Below, piece by piece: positions 34,165 through 42,269 of a stretch of DNA of 64,000 nt. Source of the DNA: Collinsella sp. Its GTDB lineage: Bacteria > Actinomycetota > Coriobacteriia > Coriobacteriales > Coriobacteriaceae. The notes under the pieces are model-generated. The model searched no databases. It saw nothing but the letters and a program-made list of their open reading frames with translations, and was not told where the DNA came from. Both the position numbers and the translations under genes were made by a program. Each line of letters starts with the position of its first letter. Positions within the stretch are counted from its first letter, which is position 1. The DNA is taken from contig JAGZUC010000009.1 of assembly GCA_018380195.1 (NCBI GenBank), forward strand, positions 7,722-71,721. Direction: 5' to 3'.

Positions 34165-34932
34165 CTAGTTGAACTGCTCGCGATACGCCTTGCAGACCTC
34201 ATCGACCGGGCCGTCCATGCGAAGGTCACCCTTCTCAATCCAAACGGCACGCTGGCAGATGCGCTCAACCTGCTCCATGGAGTGCGAAACGAACAGAACC
34301 GTCACGTCACCGCTCTGGATAAAGTGCTGAATGCGAGCCTCACACTTCTGCTGGAAGAACACATCACCGACGGACAGCGTCTCGTCAACGATAAGAATAT
34401 CGGGCTCGGTAATCGTCGCGATTGCAAAGGCGATACGCGCCACCATGCCCGAGGAGAAGTTCTTAAGCGGCATATCGACAAAGTTCTGAAGCTCAGCGAA
34501 CTCAATAATGCCGTCAAAGTTGGCGTCGATGAACTCCTTGGTATAGCCGAGCAGGGCGCCGTTCAGATAGATGTTCTCGCGGGCGGTCAACTCGGGGTCA
34601 AAACCGGCACCAAGCTCAATCAGCGGCGCAATGTTACCGTGCACCTTAACGCTGCCCTCGCTAGGCTCAAGCACACCGGCGATAATCTTGAGCATCGTAG
34701 ACTTACCGGAACCATTGGTGCCAACCAGACCGACAACTTCGCCGCGATGAATATCGAACGAGATGTGCTTAAGCGCTCTAAACTCCTCAAAGAACAGCTC
34801 GTGCTTGGCAAGCTTGATGAAGTACTCCTTGAGGTTGGTCAGCGACTCGGACGCCATGTTAAAAATCATGGTGACGTCGTCGACCTCGACAGCCAGAGGC
34901 TGCTCGCTGTAATCAACAACAGATTCAGTCAT
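34165..34932 (-). CDS. Polysaccharide/teichoic-acid ABC exporter, ATP-binding subunit
   Basis: A 255-residue ATPase of the Wzt/TagH family. Walker A GLVGTNGSGKSTMLKII, the signature NFSSGMVARIAFAIA, and Walker B PDILIVDETLSVGD are present. It has no C-terminal carbohydrate-binding domain, like TagH-type or rhamnan exporters rather than the long Wzt. The ATG at 34932 has AAGGAG seven bases upstream. The permease gene ends nine bases away, so the two form one operon. It is expected to export an undecaprenyl-linked glycan. Confidence 0.92.
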   Translation of the reverse strand: MTESVVDYSEQPLAVEVDDVTMIFNMASESLTNLKEYFIKLAKHELFFEEFRALKHISFDIHRGEVVGLVGTNGSGKSTMLKIIAGVLEPSEGSVKVHGNIAPLIELGAGFDPELTARENIYLNGALLGYTKEFIDANFDGIIEFAELQNFVDMPLKNFSSGMVARIAFAIATITEPDILIVDETLSVGDVFFQQKCEARIQHFIQSGDVTVLFVSHSMEQVERICQRAVWIEKGDLRMDGPVDEVCKAYREQFN

Positions 34933-34943
34933 CACAGCACTCC

Positions 34944-35789
34944 TTAGATGTAGAGGATGAACTTGCGCTCGGATTTATGGAACACGGTGTAGCCAATAAC
35001 AAGCGCAAGAACCGCCCAAGCGACGCACATACCAAACGTCATAAGCGAGGGCGTAGTCTGGAACAGGAAGATATCGCGCATAAACTGCAGGTAGTTATAC
35101 ATGGGGTTCGCATAGACCAGAATGCGCACGAGATGCGGCATTTGCGCAACGAAGTCGGTCGTCCAGAAAATAGGCGTGATATAAGTCCACGCCGTGATGA
35201 CAACACTCCACAGATGCATGACATCGCGGAAGAAGACCGTAAGGGCAGAGAGCATCATGCCCAGGCCCATGCAGAAGCACATAAGCAGCAGCAGGCAGAC
35301 CGGCAGCAGAATAAGGTGCCAAGAAGGCATAACGTGGAACCACAGCATAACGATGGCAACGGCGACCAGCGAGAAGGCAAAGTTAACCAGCGAGAAGAGC
35401 ACCTTCTGTACTGGGAAGACCCAGCGGTGCACCTTAACCTTCTTGAGTAGCGGGGCAGCACCCACGATCGACGTCAGGGCCTGGTTCGTAGACTCGGACA
35501 TGACGGCAAAGGTGACGTTACCCACGATCAAGTACAGCGGGTACATCTCGGGCGTAATTGAGCCATTGCGGCCCTGGGCAAAAATCGTCGAGAACACGAT
35601 GGCCATGACGATCATCATCAGCAGCGGGTTGAGCACCGACCATGCGACGCCCAGAACGCTACGGCGATACTTGATCTTAAAATCCTTGGTAACCAGCTGA
35701 CGAAGGATAAACGCGTCCTTCTCAAATTCGTTCTTAGCAAACGTCGCAGGCAGACTGCGAGTTTCTTGTTGCTTTGTCTGATCCGACAC
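34944..35789 (-). CDS. Polysaccharide/teichoic-acid ABC exporter, permease subunit
   Basis: A 281-residue ABC-2 type permease of the Wzm/TagG family with six membrane helices. The cytoplasmic start has FILRQLVTKDFKIKYRRSVLG, the family hallmark, followed by WSVLNPLLMMIVMAIVFSTI. The open frame runs to 35852, but the GTG at 35789 with AAAGGAG eight bases upstream gives a standard N-terminus. It pairs with the ATPase at 34165. Confidence 0.9.
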   Translation of the reverse strand: MSDQTKQQETRSLPATFAKNEFEKDAFILRQLVTKDFKIKYRRSVLGVAWSVLNPLLMMIVMAIVFSTIFAQGRNGSITPEMYPLYLIVGNVTFAVMSESTNQALTSIVGAAPLLKKVKVHRWVFPVQKVLFSLVNFAFSLVAVAIVMLWFHVMPSWHLILLPVCLLLLMCFCMGLGMMLSALTVFFRDVMHLWSVVITAWTYITPIFWTTDFVAQMPHLVRILVYANPMYNYLQFMRDIFLFQTTPSLMTFGMCVAWAVLALVIGYTVFHKSERKFILYI

Positions 35790-35890
35790 GGATGCAACTC
35801 CTTTACTCGTAATCGTTGACAAACGAACAGTATAGACCCGACGGCCATGCAAGCGATTCGCGCAACAAAACTGGAGAACTAACCCACATC

Positions 35891-35919
35891 TTAGGATGCC
35901 AGGCCCAAACGGCTATACT
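35891..35919 (+). promoter_or_regulatory. Candidate promoter for the glycosyltransferase at 35950
   Basis: TTAGGA (35891-35896), 17 bases, TATACT (35914-35919), 31 bases upstream of a GTG start with AAGGAG. A good -10 and a weak -35. Confidence 0.4.
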
Positions 35920-35949
35920 TTCTAGGATTGAATGTATAAGGAGCATTAA

Positions 35950-36921
35950 GTGAATTCTGAATCCATCGCCGTCATCATCCCTTGCTACAACGAAGCGCTC
36001 ACGATCGGCAAAGTCATCGACGACTTTCACCGCGAGCTTCCGCAGGCGACGGTCTATGTCTATGACAACAACTCGTCGGACGATACCTCACGCATTGCCA
36101 CCGAGCACGGCGCCACAGTCCGCTTTGAGCCCCGTCAGGGAAAGGGCAACGTGTGCCGCCAGATGTTTCGCGATATCGACGCCGATTGCTACCTGATGGT
36201 CGACGGAGACGACACCTACCCCGCCGAGGCGGCCAAGGCCCTCTGCGAGCCCATCCTTAACGGCACGGCCGACATGACCGTAGGCGATCGCCTTTCCAAC
36301 GGCACCTACGCCGAGGAGAACAAGCGTGCCTTCCACGGCTTTGGCAATAATCTGGTCCGCGCCATGATCAAGTGGATCTATGGCTACAGCTTCGATGACG
36401 TCATGACAGGCTACCGCGCCATGAGCCGCCCGTTCGTTAAAACCTTCCCAGTGCTTTCCGAGGGCTTTCAGATCGAAACCGAGCTCTCGATCCACGCCGT
36501 CGACCACCGCTGGCGCATCAAAGATGTGCCCATCGAGTACCGCGACCGTCCCGAGGGTTCCGAGTCCAAACTCAACACCGTGAGCGACGGCATTAAAGTC
36601 GTTGCGATGATCGGCACGCTGTTCAAGGACTACCGCCCGCTGAAGTTCTTCAGCCTCGTTGCGCTTCTGTTCGCGGTATTCGGCCTCGCCCTGGGCATGC
36701 CCATCGTTGTCGAATATTTCCAGACCGGCCTCGTCCCGCGCTTCCCCACCGCTATGCTCGCCGCCTCGTTTATGTTCCTGTGCGGCCTGAGCCTTGCGAC
36801 CGGCTTCATCCTAGATTCTGTAGCAAAGGTCGAAAAAAAGCAGTGGGAGGTCAACGTGTACAGCAAATACGCCTACGACGACCAGCCCGGCCACCCTACT
36901 TCCATGCCAAGCGAGAGGTAG
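35950..36921 (+). CDS. GT2 family glycosyltransferase with two C-terminal membrane helices
   Basis: A 323-residue protein. The GT-A domain (1-215) begins IAVIIPCYNEALTIGKVIDD, with the metal-binding DxD in VDGDDTYP and a later motif GYRAMSRPFVKTFPVLSEGF. Two membrane helices lie at about 232-255 and 270-290. It resembles polyprenyl-phosphate sugar transferases of the DPM1/GtrB type, which charge undecaprenyl phosphate with a sugar. The GTG at 35950 has AAGGAG upstream. It diverges from the ABC exporter genes. Confidence 0.88.
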   Translation: MNSESIAVIIPCYNEALTIGKVIDDFHRELPQATVYVYDNNSSDDTSRIATEHGATVRFEPRQGKGNVCRQMFRDIDADCYLMVDGDDTYPAEAAKALCEPILNGTADMTVGDRLSNGTYAEENKRAFHGFGNNLVRAMIKWIYGYSFDDVMTGYRAMSRPFVKTFPVLSEGFQIETELSIHAVDHRWRIKDVPIEYRDRPEGSESKLNTVSDGIKVVAMIGTLFKDYRPLKFFSLVALLFAVFGLALGMPIVVEYFQTGLVPRFPTAMLAASFMFLCGLSLATGFILDSVAKVEKKQWEVNVYSKYAYDDQPGHPTSMPSER

Positions 36922-36972
36922 ATCTTCCGCAAAATACTATTGGCACCACTGCGCAGATAGCCACCAACAAGA

Positions 36973-37000
36973 AAAGCCGCCGTTAAAGAACGGCGGCTTT
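36973..37000. terminator. Bidirectional terminator between convergent genes
   Basis: AAAGCCGCCGTT pairs perfectly with AACGGCGGCTTT around AAAG. It serves the glycosyltransferase gene (plus) and rfbC-rfbD (minus). Confidence 0.85.
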
Positions 37001-37023
37001 TACTCTCGAAAAGTTAATAGCGG

Positions 37024-38478
37024 CTAGAGCGTCTTGATGTACTCCCCCAGCTCTTCCTCCCAGTCGGGCATGTGGAAGCTGGCAGCCTCGAGCTTGGACA
37101 GGTCGAGCGCGGAGTGGACCGGGCGCGGGGCGACGGGGCCCTCGGCGCTCGCGTAGTAGTCGGCGGTCGATACCGGCACGACCCTGTCCCCGTTGCCGTT
37201 GGCGGCCTCGAAGACGGCGCGGGCGATATCGGCCCAGGACTTGACGGCGCCGGAGCCGGTGCAGTCGTAGGTGCCGTAGGGGGCGTGCGTCCCCAGCACG
37301 TGGAAGATGGCCTGTGCCATGTCGCGCGTGAAGGTCAGGCGGCCCAGCTGGTCGTCCACGACGGTGATCTGCTCCAACTTGTCGTCCGGGTCGGCGACGC
37401 GGTCGGACAGGCCCTTCATGGTCTTGACGAAGTTGTGGCCCTCGCCGATGACCCAGCTGGAGCGCATGATGTAGTGGCGCGGGCATCCCGCCACGGCGAT
37501 GTCGCCGGCGGCCTTGGTCTGGCCGTAGACGGACAGCGGGGAGAAGGGCTCCTCCTCGGTGTGCACCTCGGCGGTGCCGTCGAAGACGTAGTCGCTGGAC
37601 ACGTGGACGAGGGTGATCCCGTGCTCGGCGCAGGTGCGTGCGAGCAGGGCGGGACCGGTCGCGTTGGCCTTCCAGGCGATGGCGCGGCCCTCGGGGGTCT
37701 CCGCTTTATCCACGGCCGTGTAGGCGCCGCAGTTGATCACGGTGCCGTAGAGCGACCAGTCGTACTGTGTGTAGGCGTCCGGGTCTGACATATCGAAGGT
37801 GTCGATGTCGCAGAAGTCGAAGTCCTTGGCGACGCCGCGCTCCTCCGCCAGCCTGCGCACAGCATGGCCCAGCTGGCCGTTGCAGCCGGTGACGAGCGTC
37901 CTCTTGGGCGCCATTGGGACGACGTCCCTGAGCATCGGGTGGTTGAGGTCGGCCTCGGAGACGGTGGCCTCATCGAGCGGGATCGGCCACTCGATGGCGA
38001 GCTCGGGGTCGGCGAGGTTCACGAAGGTGTAGGTCTTCTTGAGCTCGAGGGACCAGTGGGCGTCCACCAGGTAGGTGTAGGCGGTGCCGTCCTCCAGGGC
38101 CTGGAAGGAGTTGCCCACGCCGCACGGGACGTAGATGGCCTTGGACGGGTCGAGCGTGCAGGTGAACACCTTCCCGTAGGTCTCGCTGCCCTCGCGCAGG
38201 TCCACCCAGGCGCCGAAGACGCTGCCGCGCGCCACGGAGATGAACTTGTCCCAGGGCTCGGCGTGGATGCCGCGGGTGACGCCGCGGCTGTCGTTGTAGG
38301 AGATGTTGTTCTGGACGACCCTGAGGTCCGGGATGCCCAGGGCGGTCATCTTGGCGCGCTGCCAGTTCTCCTTGAACCAGCCGCGCGAGTCGCCGTGGAC
38401 GGCGAGGTCGACGACCTTGAGGCCCTCGATGCCGGTCTCGGCGACGGAGAGGTCCTTCTCGAATGCGATGTCTGCCAT
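37024..38478 (-). CDS. rfbC-rfbD: Fused dTDP-4-keto-6-deoxyglucose 3,5-epimerase / dTDP-4-keto-rhamnose reductase
   Basis: A 484-residue fusion of the last two enzymes of dTDP-L-rhamnose synthesis. Residues 1-185 are an RmlC-like cupin (DSRGWFKENWQRAKM, SRGVTRGIHAEPWDKFISVA, YVPCGVGNSFQALEDGTAY). Residues 190-484 are RmlD: Rossmann motif TGCNGQLGHAVRRL, INCGAYTAVDKAE, HVSSDYVFDG, and the catalytic YGQTKAAGD. The ATG at 38478 has AGGAGC ahead. It is downstream of rfbB across a 25-bp perfect hairpin. Its G+C content is markedly higher than that of the neighbouring glycosyltransferase genes. Confidence 0.93.
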   Translation of the reverse strand: MADIAFEKDLSVAETGIEGLKVVDLAVHGDSRGWFKENWQRAKMTALGIPDLRVVQNNISYNDSRGVTRGIHAEPWDKFISVARGSVFGAWVDLREGSETYGKVFTCTLDPSKAIYVPCGVGNSFQALEDGTAYTYLVDAHWSLELKKTYTFVNLADPELAIEWPIPLDEATVSEADLNHPMLRDVVPMAPKRTLVTGCNGQLGHAVRRLAEERGVAKDFDFCDIDTFDMSDPDAYTQYDWSLYGTVINCGAYTAVDKAETPEGRAIAWKANATGPALLARTCAEHGITLVHVSSDYVFDGTAEVHTEEEPFSPLSVYGQTKAAGDIAVAGCPRHYIMRSSWVIGEGHNFVKTMKGLSDRVADPDDKLEQITVVDDQLGRLTFTRDMAQAIFHVLGTHAPYGTYDCTGSGAVKSWADIARAVFEAANGNGDRVVPVSTADYYASAEGPVAPRPVHSALDLSKLEAASFHMPDWEEELGEYIKTL

Positions 38479-38514
38479 GTGGGAAAAGCTCCTATCGAAG
38501 AGGTTGTATAACCG

Positions 38515-38575
38515 GGGGCGCCCGCGCGGGGCCGCAGGGTCATCCCCATGCCCTGCGGCCCCGCGCGGGCGCCCC
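38515..38575. repeat. Perfect 25-bp GC hairpin between rfbB and rfbC-rfbD
   Basis: Bases 38515-38539 and 38551-38575 are exact reverse complements, nearly all G and C, around the loop TCATCCCCATG. No T-run follows on either strand, so it is not a standard terminator. In the rfb transcript it would be an extremely stable stem that could stabilise, process or attenuate the mRNA. Confidence 0.85.
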
Positions 38576-38601
38576 GCGGTGCGGTTCGCCGGAATGCAGT
38601 C

Positions 38602-39621
38602 TTACTGGCCCTGTGCGCGGTAGCGGGCCTCGGTGGCCTCCTTGGCGGGGCGCCACCAGGACTCGTTGGCGACGTACCAGTCGATGGTCCGCTTGAGCCC
38701 CTCGGCGAAGTCGGTGTGGGCCGGCCTCCAGCCCAGCTCGCGCTGGAGCTTGGTGGAGTCGATGGCGTAGCGGCGGTCGTGGCCCGGGCGGTCGGCGACC
38801 CAGTCGAAGTCCTCGGGGTCGCGGCCCATGGCCGTGAGGATCATGCGCAGGACGGTGATGTTGTTCTTCTCGCCATTTGCGCCGATGAGGTAGGTCTCCC
38901 CCATCCGTCCCTTCGTGAGGATGTCCCACACGGCCGAGGAGTGGTCCTCGGTGTGGATCCAGTCGCGGACGTTCTCGCCGCGGCCGTAGAGCTTGGGGCG
39001 CACGCCGTCGACGATGTTGGTGATCTGCCTGGGGATGAACTTCTCCACGTGCTGGTAGGGGCCGTAGTTGTTGGAGCAGTTGGAGATCGTGGTGCGCAGG
39101 CCGTAGGTGCGGGTCCAGGCGCGCACGAGCATGTCGGAGGACGCCTTGGTCGAGCTGTAGGGGCTCGAGGGCTTATAGGGCGTCTCCTCGGTGAACTTCG
39201 CCGGGTCGTCGAGCGCCAGGTCGCCGTAGACCTCGTCGGTTGAGACGTGGTGGTAGCGGACGCCATATTTGCGGACGGCCTCCAGCAGGCGGAAGGTGCC
39301 CTCCACGTTGGTGCGCAGGAAGGGCTCCGGGTCGGCGATGGAGTTGTCGTTGTGGCTCTCTGCGGCGTAGTGCACGATCGCGTCGTGGCCCGGGACGATA
39401 CGGTCCAGCAGCCCGGCGTCGCAGATGTCGCCCACGACGAGCTCCACGCGGTCGGCCGGCAGCCCGGCGATGTTCTCGGGGTTGCCGGCGTAGGTCAGCT
39501 TGTCCAGGACGGTGACGTGGACGCCCGGGTGGTTGTCCACCACGTAGTGCACGAAGTTGCTGCCGATGAAGCCGCAGCCGCCCGTGACGATGATGTTCTT
39601 GGGTTCAAAGATCTCAGACAT
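38602..39621 (-). CDS. rfbB: dTDP-glucose 4,6-dehydratase
   Basis: A 339-residue SDR enzyme making dTDP-4-keto-6-deoxyglucose. It has NIIVTGGCGFIGSNFVHYV, AAESHNDNSIADPEPFLRTN, HVSTDEVYGDL with the catalytic Asp-Glu, and PYSSTKASSDMLVRAW with the Tyr-Lys pair. The open frame continues upstream, but the ATG at 39621 begins the family start MSEIFEPKNIIVTGG. Its ribosome site is weak. It follows a P-loop/DUF4869 cassette that separates it from rfbA. Confidence 0.94.
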   Translation of the reverse strand: MSEIFEPKNIIVTGGCGFIGSNFVHYVVDNHPGVHVTVLDKLTYAGNPENIAGLPADRVELVVGDICDAGLLDRIVPGHDAIVHYAAESHNDNSIADPEPFLRTNVEGTFRLLEAVRKYGVRYHHVSTDEVYGDLALDDPAKFTEETPYKPSSPYSSTKASSDMLVRAWTRTYGLRTTISNCSNNYGPYQHVEKFIPRQITNIVDGVRPKLYGRGENVRDWIHTEDHSSAVWDILTKGRMGETYLIGANGEKNNITVLRMILTAMGRDPEDFDWVADRPGHDRRYAIDSTKLQRELGWRPAHTDFAEGLKRTIDWYVANESWWRPAKEATEARYRAQGQ

Positions 39622-39696
39622 GAAAATCCAATCTGAAGCATGTACAGCTTCTTTAGTATGCCGCAGGAAGTGACGACGCGACACTATTCAACAAAA

Positions 39697-40671
39697 CTAT
39701 CGGACATTTCGGCATGCGATAAGAGCCATAACCTTCGCAGAATTACCTCCCGTACAAAACGCCTCCGGAATGCAGTCTTTGTCGTAGTGAAAAACCGAAT
39801 CCTCAGTTATTTCACGTAAGTACTTATAGAAGAAATCCTCCCAGCTTTTAAACTTCTCGCTGTTTACAAAGGCTTCTGGGGTTTCCAAAACCGTCTTAAC
39901 ATCTAGCCCTGAAATTACGCCGGAGCTCAGCAGAAGCCATTCGAACGACTCGGGAAGACAAACCGTAACAGTATCGCGGTGAATGTCTTGCAGCTTAAGG
40001 ACGCGGTCCGCATAGCACCCAAATGCCGCTCCGTCCGCAACAACAAACACGCGATCGTCGAGATGCTGATCCAACCAGCGCAAAATCGCGCTGTTCGTCA
40101 TGGCTGAAGTACAGGTAAGCTCACTGTCAGCGAAATGCCGTTCAAAGAACTGGAAACCAGACTTACTGTCCTCGCATAGAAGGATAGAAAAGTCCTGTTT
40201 TGGCGCCGACCGGGAAATAGCATAACGATGATTCCCGCGATCTTGATAAACAGGGATGAAAGAATGGTATTTTCCGCTCGTCTTAATCTTGTAAATCTCA
40301 TCCACGCTATACGGAAGATTGGGGAAATCAGCCCTTGAGATCAGCACGAAATAATTCGAGGAATACAGCACATGATGGGCAAACTCATCAGAATGAATCT
40401 CTTTTAAGCCCTCATCGACAAATACAATCGAGTCATGAACGGACGAAAGCTGGTTTCGCCAATCATAATCGGTCAAAGCGACACAGGGACAATCACATTG
40501 CAAGGAAACACCCGACTGCTCGCCCGTTCGCATGTAGTCTGCGACCATGTCAAACAGTGTCGTCTTACCCGTGCCGCTATCGCCACGCACAATAGTGATG
40601 TTCCGCTTGATGGTAAATGTGTACTTAGTTCCCCTGCGGCGGGAAATCTTAACGAGATGCGAACCGTTCAT
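39697..40671 (-). CDS. P-loop ATPase of unknown function paired with DUF4869
   Basis: A 324-residue protein not assigned to a named family. Walker A is GDSGTGKTT at 30-38 and Walker B is SIVFVDEG at 81-88, only 45 residues later, with an ISRADFP sensor-like strand at about 111. No ABC signature motif is visible. The second half has two hydrophobic strands ending in acidic residues, ILLCEDSKSG (163-172) and VFVVADGAAFG (208-218). Their spacing recalls a TOPRIM nuclease fold (Glu167, Asp213), though the second motif has only one aspartate. The gene starts nine bases after the DUF4869 stop, so they are co-transcribed. Possible anti-phage or signalling ATPase; function unknown. Confidence 0.55.
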   Translation of the reverse strand: MNGSHLVKISRRRGTKYTFTIKRNITIVRGDSGTGKTTLFDMVADYMRTGEQSGVSLQCDCPCVALTDYDWRNQLSSVHDSIVFVDEGLKEIHSDEFAHHVLYSSNYFVLISRADFPNLPYSVDEIYKIKTSGKYHSFIPVYQDRGNHRYAISRSAPKQDFSILLCEDSKSGFQFFERHFADSELTCTSAMTNSAILRWLDQHLDDRVFVVADGAAFGCYADRVLKLQDIHRDTVTVCLPESFEWLLLSSGVISGLDVKTVLETPEAFVNSEKFKSWEDFFYKYLREITEDSVFHYDKDCIPEAFCTGGNSAKVMALIACRNVR

Positions 40672-40680
40672 AAGCAGTAC

Positions 40681-41118
40681 CTACAGATACGGAATCGACT
40701 CGTGAATCAATTCGGCCATGTTGTGAACGATTCGGCCGCTATTCACGACTTTAATTTTAAAATCCTCGCGACCAAAGTCCATCACATGATAGAGATTCAC
40801 AACGAGCTTGCGGTCTTTTGCCATGTCGAGAATCCACTTGGCACAGTTGTCACCACAGGTAGAGGCGTTAAAAATATGCTTACGATCAAATCTCATAAGC
40901 AGCAGCGTTTTCACGCCACCAGAAAGCTGGAGTGGGGAGATGGATCCAAGCACAGGGCTTTCGATGACGTTTTCGGAGACAACATCCGATCGATCGACAT
41001 CTTTAATTATCGAGACTGCATGGGGATCCGTAATCCAAGTAGACCGGTAAGAGTTTTTGAAATATGTCGCTGTGTTGTAAATCGCTTCTGGCATATCGCC
41101 AAAGTAGACGCTTAACAC
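40681..41118 (-). CDS. DUF4869 family protein
   Basis: A 145-residue protein matching my recollection of the DUF4869 family: VYFGDMPEAIYNTATYFKN near the start, SPVLGSISPLQLSGGVKTLL, and FNASTCGDNCAKWILDMAK. The LSGG stretch resembles the ABC-ATPase signature that its partner protein lacks. The frame opens at TTG 41130, but the GTG at 41118 with GGGAG five bases upstream fits the family start. It lies downstream of a hairpin after rfbA and is more AT-rich than the rfb genes. Function unknown. Confidence 0.6.
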   Translation of the reverse strand: MLSVYFGDMPEAIYNTATYFKNSYRSTWITDPHAVSIIKDVDRSDVVSENVIESPVLGSISPLQLSGGVKTLLLMRFDRKHIFNASTCGDNCAKWILDMAKDRKLVVNLYHVMDFGREDFKIKVVNSGRIVHNMAELIHESIPYL

Positions 41119-41166
41119 ATCCACTCCCAATCATATTGTCTTTATGGTCAACGTAATCATAACGAA

Positions 41167-41194
41167 AGGGGCCACCAGATAAACGGTGACCCCT
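41167..41194 (-). terminator. Hairpin after rfbA
   Basis: On the minus strand AGGGGTCACC pairs with GGTGGCCCCT (one mismatch) around an eight-base loop, followed by TTCGTT. It probably ends or attenuates the rfbA transcript before the DUF4869 gene. Confidence 0.55.
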
Positions 41195-41213
41195 AAAAGA
41201 AAACAAGCTGGCG

Positions 41214-42113
41214 CTAGTACTCGCGCGGGCTGTTGACGATCTCGCCGGCGGCGACCTTCTTCAGGTGCTGCCCGTAGACCGACTTGCCGTAGGCCTTGGC
41301 GGCCTCCTCCAGCTCCGCGGTGGTGATCCAGCCGTTCTCCCAGGCGATCTCCTCGGGCACGGACACGGGAAGGTCCTGTGAGTGCTCCACGGCGCGGACG
41401 AACTCCGCGGCCTCATGGAGCGACTCCATGGTGCCGGTGTCCAGCCACGCATAGCCGCGGCCCAGGGTGACGACGGAGAGCGTCCCCTCCTCCAGGTACA
41501 TCTGGTTGAGCGTGGTGATCTCCAGCTCCCCGCGGGCCGACGGCTCGACGCTATGCGCCTTGGCGGCCACGTCGCCAGGGTAGAAGTACAGGCCGGTGAC
41601 GGCGTAGGAGCTCTTGGGCTCCTCGGGCTTCTCCTCGATGGAGACGGCACGGCCCTCGCCGTCGAACTCCACGACGCCGAAGCGCTCGGGGTCGTCCACG
41701 TGGTAGCCGAAGACAGTGGCCCTGCCCGACTCGGCGTTCTGGACGGCGCGCGTCAGGTGGCGCGACAGGCCGTTGCCGTAGAAGATGTTGTCCCCGAGCA
41801 CGAGGGCGCACGGCTCGCCGGCGATGAACTCCTCGCCGATGGTGAAGGCCTGGGCCAGGCCGTCCGGGCTGGGCTGCTCGGCGTAGGTGAGGTTCACGCC
41901 GTAGCGCGAGCCGTCCCCGAGCAGGCGCTCGAAGTTGGGCAGGTCCGTCGGGGTGGAGATGACCAGGATGTCCCGGACGCCCGCCAGCATGAGGGTGGAC
42001 AGCGGGTAGTAGATCATGGGCTTGTCGTAGACCGGCAGCAGCTGCTTGGAGGTCACGAGCGTGAGCGGGTACAGGCGCGTGCCGGACCCGCCGGCGAGGA
42101 TGATGCCTTTCAT
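41214..42113 (-). CDS. rfbA: Glucose-1-phosphate thymidylyltransferase
   Basis: A 299-residue enzyme making dTDP-glucose, the first step to dTDP-rhamnose. It begins MKGIILAGGSGTRLYPLTLV, with KPMIYYPLSTLMLAGVRDIL, LGDNIFYGNGLSRHL and YAWLDTGTMESLHEAAEFV. The ATG at 42113 with GAGAGGATT ahead is chosen over a frame seven codons longer. A TATAAT lies at 42183-42178 upstream. Confidence 0.96.
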   Translation of the reverse strand: MKGIILAGGSGTRLYPLTLVTSKQLLPVYDKPMIYYPLSTLMLAGVRDILVISTPTDLPNFERLLGDGSRYGVNLTYAEQPSPDGLAQAFTIGEEFIAGEPCALVLGDNIFYGNGLSRHLTRAVQNAESGRATVFGYHVDDPERFGVVEFDGEGRAVSIEEKPEEPKSSYAVTGLYFYPGDVAAKAHSVEPSARGELEITTLNQMYLEEGTLSVVTLGRGYAWLDTGTMESLHEAAEFVRAVEHSQDLPVSVPEEIAWENGWITTAELEEAAKAYGKSVYGQHLKKVAAGEIVNSPREY

Positions 42114-42269
42114 AATAATCCTCTCGATTGACAATCGTTGAGCAAAAGCCGCTGATTACAGATGCATAGTTAATTAAATTATACGCACCGGCAGCAACCT
42201 CCCCGTCTTCTTATTTAAATCGGACAGCAGAAACACGCAACTCTTTCTGCATTTCTAGCGAGGCAACAA

